Shown: positions 1 to 8,580 of the stretch, piece after piece | Numbering within the stretch: position 1 is the stretch's first letter | Layout of the letters: each line of letters starts with the position of its first letter | Assembly (NCBI GenBank): GCA_001004005.1 | Contig: LCQF01000024.1 | Coordinates: 1-36,032 of the forward strand | Origin: Parcubacteria group bacterium GW2011_GWA2_49_9 | GTDB taxonomy: Bacteria; Patescibacteriota; Minisyncoccia; Phycocordibacterales; UBA10002 | Reading direction: 5' to 3' | Length of the DNA: 36,032 nt | Translations under genes and position numbers: made by a program | The notes under the pieces: generated by a model | Database searches by the model: none | The model's input: only the letters and a program-made list of their open reading frames with translations | Told to the model about the DNA's origin: nothing

Positions 1-1689
1 CCCCGCCACGCCGAAGCGGCGTCCTTTTTCATACTCCCGAAGACTTCCAGCCTCACTATCGGAGAGGAGTTTTCCGTTGACCTAAAAATCAACGCGACGG
101 ACGAGTTTTTGAACGCGGGGCAGGCGACACTCCGCTTTCCGCCCGCTGTGTTGGAGCTTGAAAGCGCAGACAAAACAGGTTCCTCGTTTAATTTCTGGGT
201 TGAGGAGCCGTCCATTTCCAACGATGAGGGTACACTCACGTTTATCGGCGGTACTGCGCGGGGAATATCGGGAAGCTCGCTTCAGGTGCTTCGGCTGAAA
301 TTCAAAACGAAGGGAGCGGGGGCAGCCACGCTTTCCATTTCCGATGCTGTCATTACCGCGAGCGACGGAAAAGGCACCAACATTCTCGGGACGGTGGAGG
401 ACGCCAGTGTCAGAGTCGGCACGCAGATAGTGAAGTCAGAAGTCCCGAGCGAAACCACCGCGCCGAAGATAGAACCGCACGTCGTGACGAGACAGCCGGT
501 TGCTTCCACTAAACTCCCTCAAACTCCCTCGGTGACCGTGCCACTCTATCCCGACAGCGCTCGCTGGTATAACAAGCAAGGAGAAGTTATCGCGCTCTGG
601 GATATTCAAAATGACGTACATGCCGTCGCGGTCGTCCTTGACCATACGCCAGACGCGGTTCCTTCCGAAGCGGAAGCTGAATTGTCAAACGGAAAGACGT
701 TCGGCGTACTCACGGAGGGAATATGGTACGTCCATGTTCGTTTCAGAAATAATATCGGTTGGGGTAACGTAAGCCACTACCGCATCAACATTGATACGAC
801 CGCCCCGCTTCCTTTTGACGCCGTCATAGACTCGGGAGTGAGCGACAATCCTACCCCGATGGTCAGCTTCAGTACGGAAGACAGCCTGTCGGGTATCGGT
901 ATGTATCAGGTGTTTGTTGATGCCCAGCGGTTTTCCGAGACGGATAGCACATCTCTGACGCTTTCCGCGCTTCCTCCAGGCAGGCACACGTTGCGGGTGC
1001 GGGCGTCCGACAAGGCCGGTAACAGCACCGAGAGTGTGCTTCTCTTTGAAATCCTCCCGCTTGAAATGCCGGTAGTTAATTTCTATACGCCGACCATATC
1101 GCAAAGCGAGACCCTGTTCGTGTCCGGTACCGCGCTTCCCGAATCCGCAGTACTCTATGTCATTAAAAACGGCAAAGGCGGCGAGTTGATGAAAGGCGTT
1201 GTGAATTCGGATACGGGAGGACGCTGGGAGTTCCGAACCGCTGACCCGTTCAGTGTCTCCGGACGATATACCCTTTACGTAACCGCGGTGGATTCACGCG
1301 GAGCGCGGAGTTTCCCCACGCCGGACGCGACGTTCCGCGTCCGCGCACTTGTCCTCTTTTCCCTCGGTTCGGTTGATGTCGGCTGGTTTGAGACTTTGAT
1401 GCTTATTCTGGTGTGTGTCCTCGGTACGGGCGCGTGGCTTTATCGGAGTGAAACGGAACGGTACAAAACGCGTGGCACCTACGGCACGATTATTACGCGA
1501 GACGTCGTCAAATTCGCCGATATGCTGGATGAAAAACTCGGAGAAGTCCAGAAAGGCGTAACATCCCTAACCGACTCGTGCGCCACATCGCACAAACAGG
1601 AAATCGTTTTCCATCTGGATGCGATGACTGACGTAGTGGAACGGATGCGGAAATATTTAAGTCAGGAGGTAGGGAAGATGAAGAAATGA
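1..1689 (+). CDS. Surface protein, 5'-truncated by window edge: cohesin-like domain, Ig-like repeats, C-terminal TM helix and short cytoplasmic tail
   Basis: Frame is open from base 1 (...SSLTIGEEFSVDLKINATDEFLNAGQATLRFPPAVLELES...), cohesin-like pattern; Ig-like blocks; TM segment WFETLMLILVCVLGTGAWLY. The track start at 109 (TTG) is internal. Confidence 0.75.
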   Translation, partial: PRHAEAASFFILPKTSSLTIGEEFSVDLKINATDEFLNAGQATLRFPPAVLELESADKTGSSFNFWVEEPSISNDEGTLTFIGGTARGISGSSLQVLRLKFKTKGAGAATLSISDAVITASDGKGTNILGTVEDASVRVGTQIVKSEVPSETTAPKIEPHVVTRQPVASTKLPQTPSVTVPLYPDSARWYNKQGEVIALWDIQNDVHAVAVVLDHTPDAVPSEAEAELSNGKTFGVLTEGIWYVHVRFRNNIGWGNVSHYRINIDTTAPLPFDAVIDSGVSDNPTPMVSFSTEDSLSGIGMYQVFVDAQRFSETDSTSLTLSALPPGRHTLRVRASDKAGNSTESVLLFEILPLEMPVVNFYTPTISQSETLFVSGTALPESAVLYVIKNGKGGELMKGVVNSDTGGRWEFRTADPFSVSGRYTLYVTAVDSRGARSFPTPDATFRVRALVLFSLGSVDVGWFETLMLILVCVLGTGAWLYRSETERYKTRGTYGTIITRDVVKFADMLDEKLGEVQKGVTSLTDSCATSHKQEIVFHLDAMTDVVERMRKYLSQEVGKMKK

Positions 1690-2105
1690 TAGCAACCGAA
1701 ATGAAAAACAAGAAAGTACTATTGGTTACCGAGGATGAACCTTCGCTCCGTGGTGCGCTTCGCGACACGCTCCTCGGAGAGGGCTTTGTGGTGCTTGAGG
1801 CAGTGAACGGCGTGGAAGGCGTTAAGACCGCGCTCCGCGAGCGCCCCGACCTCATCCTTCTTGATATCCTGTTGCCAAAAATGGACGGAATAGCTATGAT
1901 GAAAACACTACGGGGGGAAAACGAGTGGGGGAAGAACGTTCCGATTATTTTGCTCACTAATGTAAGCCCCAATGATGAAAACATAAATAAAACAGTGGCG
2001 GAGAATGACCCCGCGTATTATCTGGTAAAAGCAACGACCTCTATCGGGGAGGTTGTTGAGAGAATTAAAGAACGGCTGTCGGATAAGACGAGTACCTCCG
2101 ACTAA
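1686..2105 (+). CDS. Stand-alone response regulator receiver domain protein
   Basis: KVLLVTEDEPSLRGALRD...PDLILLDILLPKMDG...YLVKA; ATGA overlap with the upstream CDS. Confidence 0.85.
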   Translation: MIATEMKNKKVLLVTEDEPSLRGALRDTLLGEGFVVLEAVNGVEGVKTALRERPDLILLDILLPKMDGIAMMKTLRGENEWGKNVPIILLTNVSPNDENINKTVAENDPAYYLVKATTSIGEVVERIKERLSDKTSTSD

Positions 2106-2115
2106 ATTGCATGAT

Positions 2116-2487
2116 ATGAGAAAAGCAAAACAAATTCTTTTGGTGGAAGAAAATGCTCTGTTGCGCGGCACGCTTCGCGACGCTCTTTCCGGGGAAGGTG
2201 TTACCGTGCTTGAAGCGGAAAACGGGGAAGAAGGACTTCGCGTTTCATTGCGCGAGCACCCGGACCTTATCTTGCTGGATATACTGATGCCGAAAATGAG
2301 CGGTATAGAAATGGCGAAGCGGTTGCGGGAAGACCTCTGGGGCAAAACCGCGAAAATCATCATTCTTTCCAATTCGACCGACGCGGAAAAGGTGGAACAG
2401 GCGGTGGAATGTGACATCTTCACCTATCTCGTTAAGTCCGATATCGGAATAGACAACCTGCTTAAAAAAGTCAGGGAAACGATATAA
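2116..2487 (+). CDS. Stand-alone response regulator receiver domain protein (tandem paralogue)
   Basis: MRKAKQILLVEENALLRGTLRDALSGEGVTVLEAENGEEG...PDLILLDILMPKMSG...YLVKSD; ATG at 2116 preferred over the track start at 2053. Confidence 0.85.
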   Translation: MRKAKQILLVEENALLRGTLRDALSGEGVTVLEAENGEEGLRVSLREHPDLILLDILMPKMSGIEMAKRLREDLWGKTAKIIILSNSTDAEKVEQAVECDIFTYLVKSDIGIDNLLKKVRETI

Positions 2488-2577
2488 CATTCCTTGGTGG
2501 TGTTCGCGACAAGCCAATTTCCTTCAGGTATGGTAGACTAAAGGGGTTATAATTTTTAGCAACATAAAATCATACGT

Positions 2578-2832
2578 ATGGCAAAAGAGAACTCTGCGTT
2601 TATGAAGCCACTCAATGTGAGTGCGGACCTCGCGGTCGTTGTCGGAAAGGGCCCTATGCCTCGCTCCGAGGTAGTGAAGAAGCTCTGGGTATACATCAAG
2701 GGCAAGAATCTTCAGGACCCTACGAATAAGCGCAATATCAAGGCGGATGCGGCACTCAAGAAGGTTTTCGGAGGTAAGGATGTCGTCAATATGTTTGAGA
2801 TGACCAAACTTGTTTCGGTACACCTTTCATAA
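2578..2832 (+). CDS. SWIB/MDM2 domain protein
   Basis: 84 aa, MKPLNVSADLAVVVGKGPMPRSEVVKKLWVYIKGKNLQDPTNKRNIKADAALKKVFGGKDVVNMFEMTKLVSVHL is a full SWIB pattern. Confidence 0.92.
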   Translation: MAKENSAFMKPLNVSADLAVVVGKGPMPRSEVVKKLWVYIKGKNLQDPTNKRNIKADAALKKVFGGKDVVNMFEMTKLVSVHLS

Positions 2833-2841
2833 GAAGAAGCC

Positions 2842-2880
2842 CCGACGCTTTGGCCGGGGAGCCGACCAAAGCGTCGGCTT
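2842..2880 (+). terminator. Hairpin downstream of SWIB gene
   Basis: ccgacgctttgg (2842-2853) pairs with ccaaagcgtcgg (2866-2877). Confidence 0.6.
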
Positions 2881-2915
2881 AGAAAGTGAAAAGTGGAAAG
2901 TTCAAAGCTGAAAGT

Positions 2916-2945
2916 AAAAGCCGCCCCCGAACGGGGCGGCTTTTA
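2916..2945 (+). terminator. Rho-independent terminator
   Basis: aaaagccgcccc-cgaac-ggggcggctttt. Confidence 0.75.
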
Positions 2946-2983
2946 TGTTTTGAGAAACAACCGGAAAGGTGTAGAGTTTTGGT

Positions 2984-3829
2984 ATGAAAAGAATTGGCGT
3001 CATTGGAACGGGAATTATGGGAAGTGGCATCGTAGCCAACTATTTGAAAAAGGGCTATCAGGTCTTTATTTGGAATAGGACAAAGAAGAATGCCACGAAA
3101 CTGGTAAAGCAAGGGGCGGTTTTCGAGAAGACACCGCGTGAAGTGGCGAAAAAGTCCGATGTTGTTTTTGAGGTAACCGGCAATGACGAATCGTCAAGAG
3201 CGGTTTGGCTCGGCGAAAGTGGAATACTTGCCGGTGCCCAGGCTAATGCAGTACTGATTACTTGCGCCACTCTCTCTGTGAAGTGGGTGGATGAGCTTGC
3301 TATGTGTTGTGCGAAAAAACGGTATACTTTTTTTGATATGCCAATGACGGGCAGTCGAGTCGGTGCGGAGAGCGGTAAGCTGACCTTTCTTGTTGGCGGT
3401 GATGAAGAGAAACTTAAGGGTTTGAAGACAGACCTTATGGCCGTGAGCGAAAGGCAAATACGGTTCGGAGAGGCAGGTTCAGGTACTCGCTATAAACTAC
3501 TTCTCAATATGCTTGCTGCAATTCACATCGTCGGGCTGGGGGAAGCGCTAAAAATAGCGGAAAAGTCTGGAATGGATATTAAAAAAGTGGGAGATGCGCT
3601 TGCGGAAAAGCCGGGAGGAATCACCACGAATCTTGCCTGGCGTGATTATCAAAAAGCTCCAAACCCGATTAATTTTTCGGTTGAGTGGATTACTAAAGAC
3701 CTGACCTACGCCAAAAAGTTTGGGCAAGGCATTTCGCTTCCGCTTCTTGATGACGTGTTGGTTGAGTATAAAATGGCAATCAAAAAAGGGTTAACTGCGG
3801 AGGATTGGACGGTGGTGAACAGGGACTGA
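2984..3829 (+). CDS. NAD(P)-dependent oxidoreductase, 3-hydroxyisobutyrate dehydrogenase/6PGDH-like family
   Basis: MKRIGVIGTGIMGSGIVANYLKKGYQVFIWNRT Rossmann motif; FDMPMTGSRVGAESGKLTFLVGGD; KLLLNM. Confidence 0.9.
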   Translation: MKRIGVIGTGIMGSGIVANYLKKGYQVFIWNRTKKNATKLVKQGAVFEKTPREVAKKSDVVFEVTGNDESSRAVWLGESGILAGAQANAVLITCATLSVKWVDELAMCCAKKRYTFFDMPMTGSRVGAESGKLTFLVGGDEEKLKGLKTDLMAVSERQIRFGEAGSGTRYKLLLNMLAAIHIVGLGEALKIAEKSGMDIKKVGDALAEKPGGITTNLAWRDYQKAPNPINFSVEWITKDLTYAKKFGQGISLPLLDDVLVEYKMAIKKGLTAEDWTVVNRD

Positions 3830-3895
3830 TATCAGAACTATCTCTTTCGTTGCAAAAAGTGTAGACTGGCGATATCAGAGTCTTTACTACTAGGA

Positions 3896-4339
3896 ATGAC
3901 ATATATGTACGATAACCATGGACAAGGCGGGTATAAGGGAGGCAATGATAAGAAGCAGTTTGGCGGACCGAAACAATTATTTTCGGCTATTTGCGCCGAT
4001 TGCCGGAAGCCGTGTCAAGTGCCGTTTCGGCCGAGCGGCGACAAGCCGATTTACTGCAAAGACTGTTTTATGAAGCGAAAGGAGAAGACAGCAGGGGATA
4101 CATGGCGTTCGGATGCGCCGCAGAGTGGTTCACCGAAGCAGAATTCGACTCCCGCCAAACCCCAACCATCTTCCGGAGGAGTACAACTTGTTGATTTGAA
4201 GCGCCAAATGGATGTGATGAGTGAGAAGTTGGACGCGTTACTTCAAAAGCTGGAAGGAGTGGGGACAAAAGCGAAAAAATCCGCCGCTAAGAAAACTCCA
4301 GTGAAGAAAGAGAAGAAGGTGGGGAAGGGGAAGAAATAA
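3896..4339 (+). CDS. Small CxxC...CxxC zinc-ribbon protein with Lys-rich tail
   Basis: CADCRKPCQVPFRPSGDKPIYCKDCF; basic low-complexity C-terminus. Confidence 0.75.
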   Translation: MTYMYDNHGQGGYKGGNDKKQFGGPKQLFSAICADCRKPCQVPFRPSGDKPIYCKDCFMKRKEKTAGDTWRSDAPQSGSPKQNSTPAKPQPSSGGVQLVDLKRQMDVMSEKLDALLQKLEGVGTKAKKSAAKKTPVKKEKKVGKGKK

Positions 4340-4411
4340 AGTACAGTAGCTACTAAGAACTACCACCCCTCCAGTCCCCTCCTTTCCAAGGAGGGGAGGA
4401 AGAGAAAAGCA

Positions 4412-4444
4412 AAAACCGTCCCGATATAACATCGGGACGGTTTT
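4412..4444. terminator. Bidirectional terminator between convergent genes
   Basis: aaaaccgtcccgat-ataac-atcgggacggtttt, perfect 14-bp stem. Confidence 0.85.
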
Positions 4445-4459
4445 GCGTCTACATAGTTA

Positions 4460-4858
4460 CTACAGCCCTGCTTTCTTAGCGACCCGTCCGGCGCTTGCCG
4501 AAACATCGCGCTTGGCGCTCTTTACCGAATGACTAAGACTCTTCCAGTGCTTTTTCAAGTCCTCCGCGAGAGCGCTTATTTCCCGTTCGCCCGCCTTCTT
4601 ACCCCTTGTGTATTCGGCAGCCACGGAATCTACAATCTCATGATATACCGATTCGCTAACGTCTTTTGCTTTCTCAAGCCTTTCCACGACATCACCCTTC
4701 ATCTTGATGGCCCAGGCCTTGGCGTGAGTCCGATGTGCTTTTCCGTCCGGTCCCAAGAAATAATAGCTTGCCGCGAGTCCGGCGATACTGGCTCCGATAA
4801 TTCCAAGCTTCACCGCTGTGGAACTTCCCTGTGCTGTTTTCTTTTGCATAGTGTACAA
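4460..4858 (-). CDS. Hypothetical protein with N-terminal TM helix (YtxH-like architecture)
   Basis: KLGIIGASIAGLAASYYFLGPDGKAHR followed by a charged helical region; downstream of the sigma gene on the same strand. Confidence 0.6.
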   Translation of the reverse strand: MYTMQKKTAQGSSTAVKLGIIGASIAGLAASYYFLGPDGKAHRTHAKAWAIKMKGDVVERLEKAKDVSESVYHEIVDSVAAEYTRGKKAGEREISALAEDLKKHWKSLSHSVKSAKRDVSASAGRVAKKAGL

Positions 4859-4961
4859 ATGATAGAAGATTATTAATACCTACTCTTTTCCCGTTTCGTA
4901 TTCTTTTTTCCACTCATCTTTCGGAAAGAGGGAAGAGGGAAGAGAAGGCAACATACCATAC

Positions 4962-5474
4962 TTACGCGTGATTATGGAGAAGTTTGAGCTTAGCCAGTCC
5001 GCGATGCACCTGTACGGCCACAGTGTTTCTTGACTGTCCTGTGACCAGTGACATTTCACCAAGCGAAAGGTCTTGCACGTATCGCATACGCATCACCCGT
5101 TGATAGGTGAGAGGAAGTCGCTCAATGAGAAGTACTGCCGCCTTTCCGTCCAAAACGTTTAAAAAACGATTTGAATCAACGGCAACCGGCTCAAAACCCT
5201 TCTCAACGAGAACGTCAAGCGAGGTTGTTGTATGCTTCCGATATTGGTCCACGATAAGGTGGTTGAGAATATGATACAAAAATGCCTTCATAACTTCAAT
5301 CCTTCCGCCTTTTACGAGATACTTCCACGTCTTCAGAAATGTGTCCTGTACCAAGTCTTCGCCGGTGGAGTGGTCGTGCACCTTATAGAACGCGTATGCA
5401 GTAAGGCCCTTTCCGTAGTCGCTGTGTGCTACTGTAAGGATTCTTCTCTGTTCCAACTCCTGTGTTTGGGTCAT
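4962..5474 (-). CDS. RNA polymerase sigma factor, sigma-70 family, ECF type
   Basis: DHSTGEDLVQDTFLKTWKYL (sigma2) and IERLPLTYQRVMRMRYVQDLSLGEMSLVTGQSRNTVAVQVHRGLAKLK (sigma4). Confidence 0.88.
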   Translation of the reverse strand: MTQTQELEQRRILTVAHSDYGKGLTAYAFYKVHDHSTGEDLVQDTFLKTWKYLVKGGRIEVMKAFLYHILNHLIVDQYRKHTTTSLDVLVEKGFEPVAVDSNRFLNVLDGKAAVLLIERLPLTYQRVMRMRYVQDLSLGEMSLVTGQSRNTVAVQVHRGLAKLKLLHNHA

Positions 5475-5492
5475 TAAGATATTATTAAAATT

Positions 5493-5517
5493 AACGTAGA
5501 TTTAATGATACTATTAC
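5493..5517 (-). promoter_or_regulatory. Candidate ECF promoter of the sigma gene
   Basis: Minus strand GTAAT-agtatcattaaatc-TA-CGTT, 19 nt upstream of the sigma start codon. Confidence 0.5.
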
Positions 5518-5597
5518 CCTATGCAATTAAAGTCAATTAACTATAATCATTACAACACATAATCGGGGAATTACTTTAATACAGAATTAACAATACC

Positions 5598-5626
5598 TTG
5601 CATTTTGTAGCCATAAGTGCTATACA
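5598..5626 (+). promoter_or_regulatory. Sigma70-type promoter for the two-component operon
   Basis: TTGCAT-17 bp-TATACA; ATG at 5636 lies about 10 nt after the -10. Confidence 0.6.
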
Positions 5627-5635
5627 TAACAGTGT

Positions 5636-6304
5636 ATGCCAATCTTAATCATTGAGGATGAGAAAAAACTGGTAGACATATTGAAACGTGCGCTTAAAGG
5701 CGAGCGCTATTCCGTTGATGTCGCCTATGATGGGGAGACAGGTTTGGAAAAGGGTATGAAGAATACATACAGTATGATTATTCTTGATATTATGCTTCCC
5801 AAGAAAGATGGTTTTGCCGTGTGCAAGGAATTACGAGCACGCCAGATTCATACTCCTATTATTATGCTTACCGCTAGAGGAAGCACCGAAGACCGTGTAC
5901 TCGGTCTTGACGCGGGTGCTGATGACTATCTTATAAAGCCATTTGGCATCAATGAGCTTTTTGCTCGGATCCGTGCCGTCTTACGTCGCCGAAAAACAAC
6001 CGATGCGAATATCATCAAAGTTGCGGATTTACTACTGGATAAAAAGAAACACGAGGTGACCCGTGCCGGTAACGTTATTTCGCTTACGCCAAAAGAGTAT
6101 AAGCTCTTGGATATACTTCTCTCTAGCCACGGGGAGGCGATTACCAGACGCAAACTTATTGACCACGCATGGGGGCCGGATTTCAGAGAGTCCAATAATG
6201 AATTAAACGTGCATATTGCTTATTTGCGCACAAAAATAGGAAAAGGAGGCGCGAAAGCTTTGGTTCATACCATACGCGGTGTCGGATTTGTGTTGAAGGA
6301 ATAG
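5636..6304 (+). CDS. OmpR/PhoB-family response regulator
   Basis: Receiver LIIEDEKKLV...IILDIMLPKKDG...MLTARG...KPF plus winged helix LTPKEYKLLDILLS...HIAYLRTKI...TIRGVGFVLKE. Confidence 0.95.
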   Translation: MPILIIEDEKKLVDILKRALKGERYSVDVAYDGETGLEKGMKNTYSMIILDIMLPKKDGFAVCKELRARQIHTPIIMLTARGSTEDRVLGLDAGADDYLIKPFGINELFARIRAVLRRRKTTDANIIKVADLLLDKKKHEVTRAGNVISLTPKEYKLLDILLSSHGEAITRRKLIDHAWGPDFRESNNELNVHIAYLRTKIGKGGAKALVHTIRGVGFVLKE

Positions 6305-6316
6305 TCACCATCTAAT

Positions 6317-7999
6317 ATGAAAAAAAATTCCACCGCCATTACGGCGAAAGCACTTCATCTTAAAGTCAAAGAACTCGCCGTCACGGCGAAGGAGAAGGAG
6401 GGTATCAGGCAGAAGCTTGCCGTGACAGCGGAAAAGCTAAGTGTAAAAGCAAAGCAGCTTGCGGTAACTGCAAAAAAACTTAGCCTCAAAGCGAAGGAGC
6501 TTGCCGTTGTCGCGAAGGAGAAGGAGGTTATCAGGCAGAAGCTTGCCGTGACAGCGGAAGAGCTTCGTGTCAAAGCGAAGGAACTCGCCGTTACGGCGAA
6601 GGAGAAAGAAAGCATCAGACGCAAACTTGCCGTAACTGCCGGAGAACTTCGCTTCAAAGCGAAGGAGCTCGCCGAGATTGCAAAGGAAAAGGAGGTTGTT
6701 AGGCAGAAACTTGCCGTGACGGCGGAAGAACTTCGCGTGAAAGCAAAGGAGCTTGCGGTTACGGCGGAAGCGCTTCGGGGTAAGGCGAAGGAACTTGCTT
6801 TAATTGCCGCCGAGAAGGAGGAAGTTAGGCAGAAACTTGCCGTGACGGCGGAAGAACTTCGTGTCAATGCGGAAGAGCAGGCAAAAAGCGAAGCAAAGTC
6901 AAAGGAATCCGAAATCAGATACAGACGCCTTTTTGAGACCGCTCACGACGGTATCTTGATACTTAACTCCGCCACCAGTCAAATTACGGATGTGAATCCT
7001 TTCTTGGAAAAACTGCTCGGGTATTCCAAAAATGAATTTCTCAACAAGAAATTATGGGAAGTCGGAGCGTTTAAGAATATGAGGGCAGCCAAGGATGCCT
7101 TCAAAATTTTGCAGAAAGAAGGGTATGTACGCTATGAGGACCTACCACTGGAAACAAAAGACGGGCGGTCCATTGAGGTTGAGTTCGTCAGTAATTCCTA
7201 TATGGCCGGCGACAACCTTGTTATGCAATGTAATATACGAGATATCACCGAGCGTAAAAGGTTGGATTTGATTAAAGAGACAAAGAGACTCCTTGACGAA
7301 GAGAGGTCTAAGGTGGAGTCAATCGCGGACGCGACACATGAACTGCGCACCCCCATTGCCATCATCAAAGGTAATGTTGACCTCGCCTTGCAAAGCGAAA
7401 GCAAAAATCCGAAGCCTGCTCGGAGTGCTCTTCGGGCAATCAACTATGAGGTGAAGCATCTCTCTATCATTCTTACCGAACTTTCCCTCATTACCTCTAA
7501 GGCGTGGGAATTGAAAAACAGAATTCTCTTTGAGGAAATACACCTGAAATCTCTCATCGGTATTGTTGTGGAACGATGCGAAGCTCTTGCGTATAAAAAG
7601 AATATCTCCATAACCGTCGGAAACATCTCCGATGTCACGCTCTTGGGCGATAAAATGTATTTGGAAAAGATGCTCATCAATCTTATCAAGAATTCTATTA
7701 TTTACGGCAACAAAGACGGACATACGGCGATTGACATCGTGGATGCAAAAGGAGGTATCGTTATACATATAGCGGATGACGGTATCGGCATATCCGAGGA
7801 AGATTTGCCTCACGTGTTTGAACGATTTTATCGGGCGGACAAATTTCACAGCTCCGGTGGAAACAGCATCGGCCTCGGACTCGCTATCGTGAAATGGATT
7901 GCGGAAGTGCATGGCGGAACGGTGAGCGCCACAAGTGAAAAAGGGAAAGGCAGCGTGTTTAGTGTGTCGTTACCTCTCAAAGCGGTAGCGCCGCTCTAA
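6317..7999 (+). CDS. Sensor histidine kinase with long heptad coiled coil, PAS, HisKA and HATPase_c domains
   Basis: PAS RYRRLFETAHDGILILN...NIRDITERK; H-box DATHELRTPIAIIKG; N/G boxes NLIKNSIIYG, ADDGIGISEEDLPHVFERFYR, GLGLAIVKWIAEVHGG. Confidence 0.95.
   Translation: MKKNSTAITAKALHLKVKELAVTAKEKEGIRQKLAVTAEKLSVKAKQLAVTAKKLSLKAKELAVVAKEKEVIRQKLAVTAEELRVKAKELAVTAKEKESIRRKLAVTAGELRFKAKELAEIAKEKEVVRQKLAVTAEELRVKAKELAVTAEALRGKAKELALIAAEKEEVRQKLAVTAEELRVNAEEQAKSEAKSKESEIRYRRLFETAHDGILILNSATSQITDVNPFLEKLLGYSKNEFLNKKLWEVGAFKNMRAAKDAFKILQKEGYVRYEDLPLETKDGRSIEVEFVSNSYMAGDNLVMQCNIRDITERKRLDLIKETKRLLDEERSKVESIADATHELRTPIAIIKGNVDLALQSESKNPKPARSALRAINYEVKHLSIILTELSLITSKAWELKNRILFEEIHLKSLIGIVVERCEALAYKKNISITVGNISDVTLLGDKMYLEKMLINLIKNSIIYGNKDGHTAIDIVDAKGGIVIHIADDGIGISEEDLPHVFERFYRADKFHSSGGNSIGLGLAIVKWIAEVHGGTVSATSEKGKGSVFSVSLPLKAVAPL
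6332..6877 (+). repeat. Coding heptad repeat region (26 uninterrupted 21-nt units)
   Basis: LAVTAEE LRVKAKE LAVTAKE KEVIRQK-type heptads without phase break. Confidence 0.9.
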
Positions 8000-8028
8000 A
8001 AGGGCCAAGCTCCAGTATCGTATTCACA

Positions 8029-8068
8029 AAACACTACCCTACGGCTATTCGCCGTCGGGTAGTGTTTC
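8029..8068 (+). terminator. Rho-independent terminator
   Basis: aaacactaccctacggc-tattc-gccgtcgggtagtgttt. Confidence 0.8.
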
Positions 8069-8097
8069 GTTTCTATCGATTGAACGTTACAAAGAGT

Positions 8098-8122
8098 GTA
8101 ATAACACAGGTTCAGTAGCGGC
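8098..8122 (+). promoter_or_regulatory. Candidate ECF-type promoter (motif 1)
   Basis: GTAAT-N16-CGGC, 46 nt before ATG 8169. Confidence 0.5.
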
Positions 8123-8168
8123 CTTAACGTAAGCGAGACGTGATTAACAAGCGACCTATTGTAAAAAG

Positions 8169-8549
8169 ATGACATTCATTCAAAAAAAATCTGACAAGAA
8201 AATTTTGCTTTTCCTACTTATCTTGACAACGGTGTTGGTGCTGGGAGGTTTGGCGTATAACCAATTGAGCATTGTACCAGACAATTCTGTCCAGCCCTCG
8301 GTGATGGAAGCTCCGGTAACCTTCGTTACCGCATTAGAACCTGGTAATTCGGCTGGGACTATTACTCTCGGTGATTTACTGCGTGTGTGTCCGAGTGAAG
8401 AAATTATCAATAAAATGCCGACACTCACTCCCAGTCAAAATCCTCCCTCAATCTATTTTATCCTTGAGGGGGAGCGGCGCGAACTCACTGAATTTGACTT
8501 GCCGTGGGTGGCGGCGAATTGCGATGTCGGAGAGCAGGCGGTGTATTAG
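8169..8549 (+). CDS. Hypothetical membrane-anchored protein
   Basis: N-terminal TM ILLFLLILTTVLVLGGLAYNQL. Confidence 0.65.
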   Translation: MTFIQKKSDKKILLFLLILTTVLVLGGLAYNQLSIVPDNSVQPSVMEAPVTFVTALEPGNSAGTITLGDLLRVCPSEEIINKMPTLTPSQNPPSIYFILEGERRELTEFDLPWVAANCDVGEQAVY

Positions 8550-8580
8550 AACGTATTAGTAATTTAATAACGACAATTTT

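Noticed and set aside
685-1104. Long minus-strand ORF
   Set aside because: Shadow ORF over a convincing plus-strand coding region; composition not protein-like.
4880-4963. Small ORF (MLPSLPSSLFPKDEWKKEYETGKE) between the sigma factor and the TM protein
   Set aside because: Too short and without homology evidence; cannot be separated from chance.
6355-6867. 170-aa minus-strand ORF opposite the histidine kinase
   Set aside because: Antisense translation of the heptad repeat; Ser/Ala/Phe-rich periodic product with no independent support.
6332-6877. Tandem repeat possibly resembling a CRISPR array
   Set aside because: Repeats are coding, in perfect 21-nt phase and contiguous, with no unique spacers.
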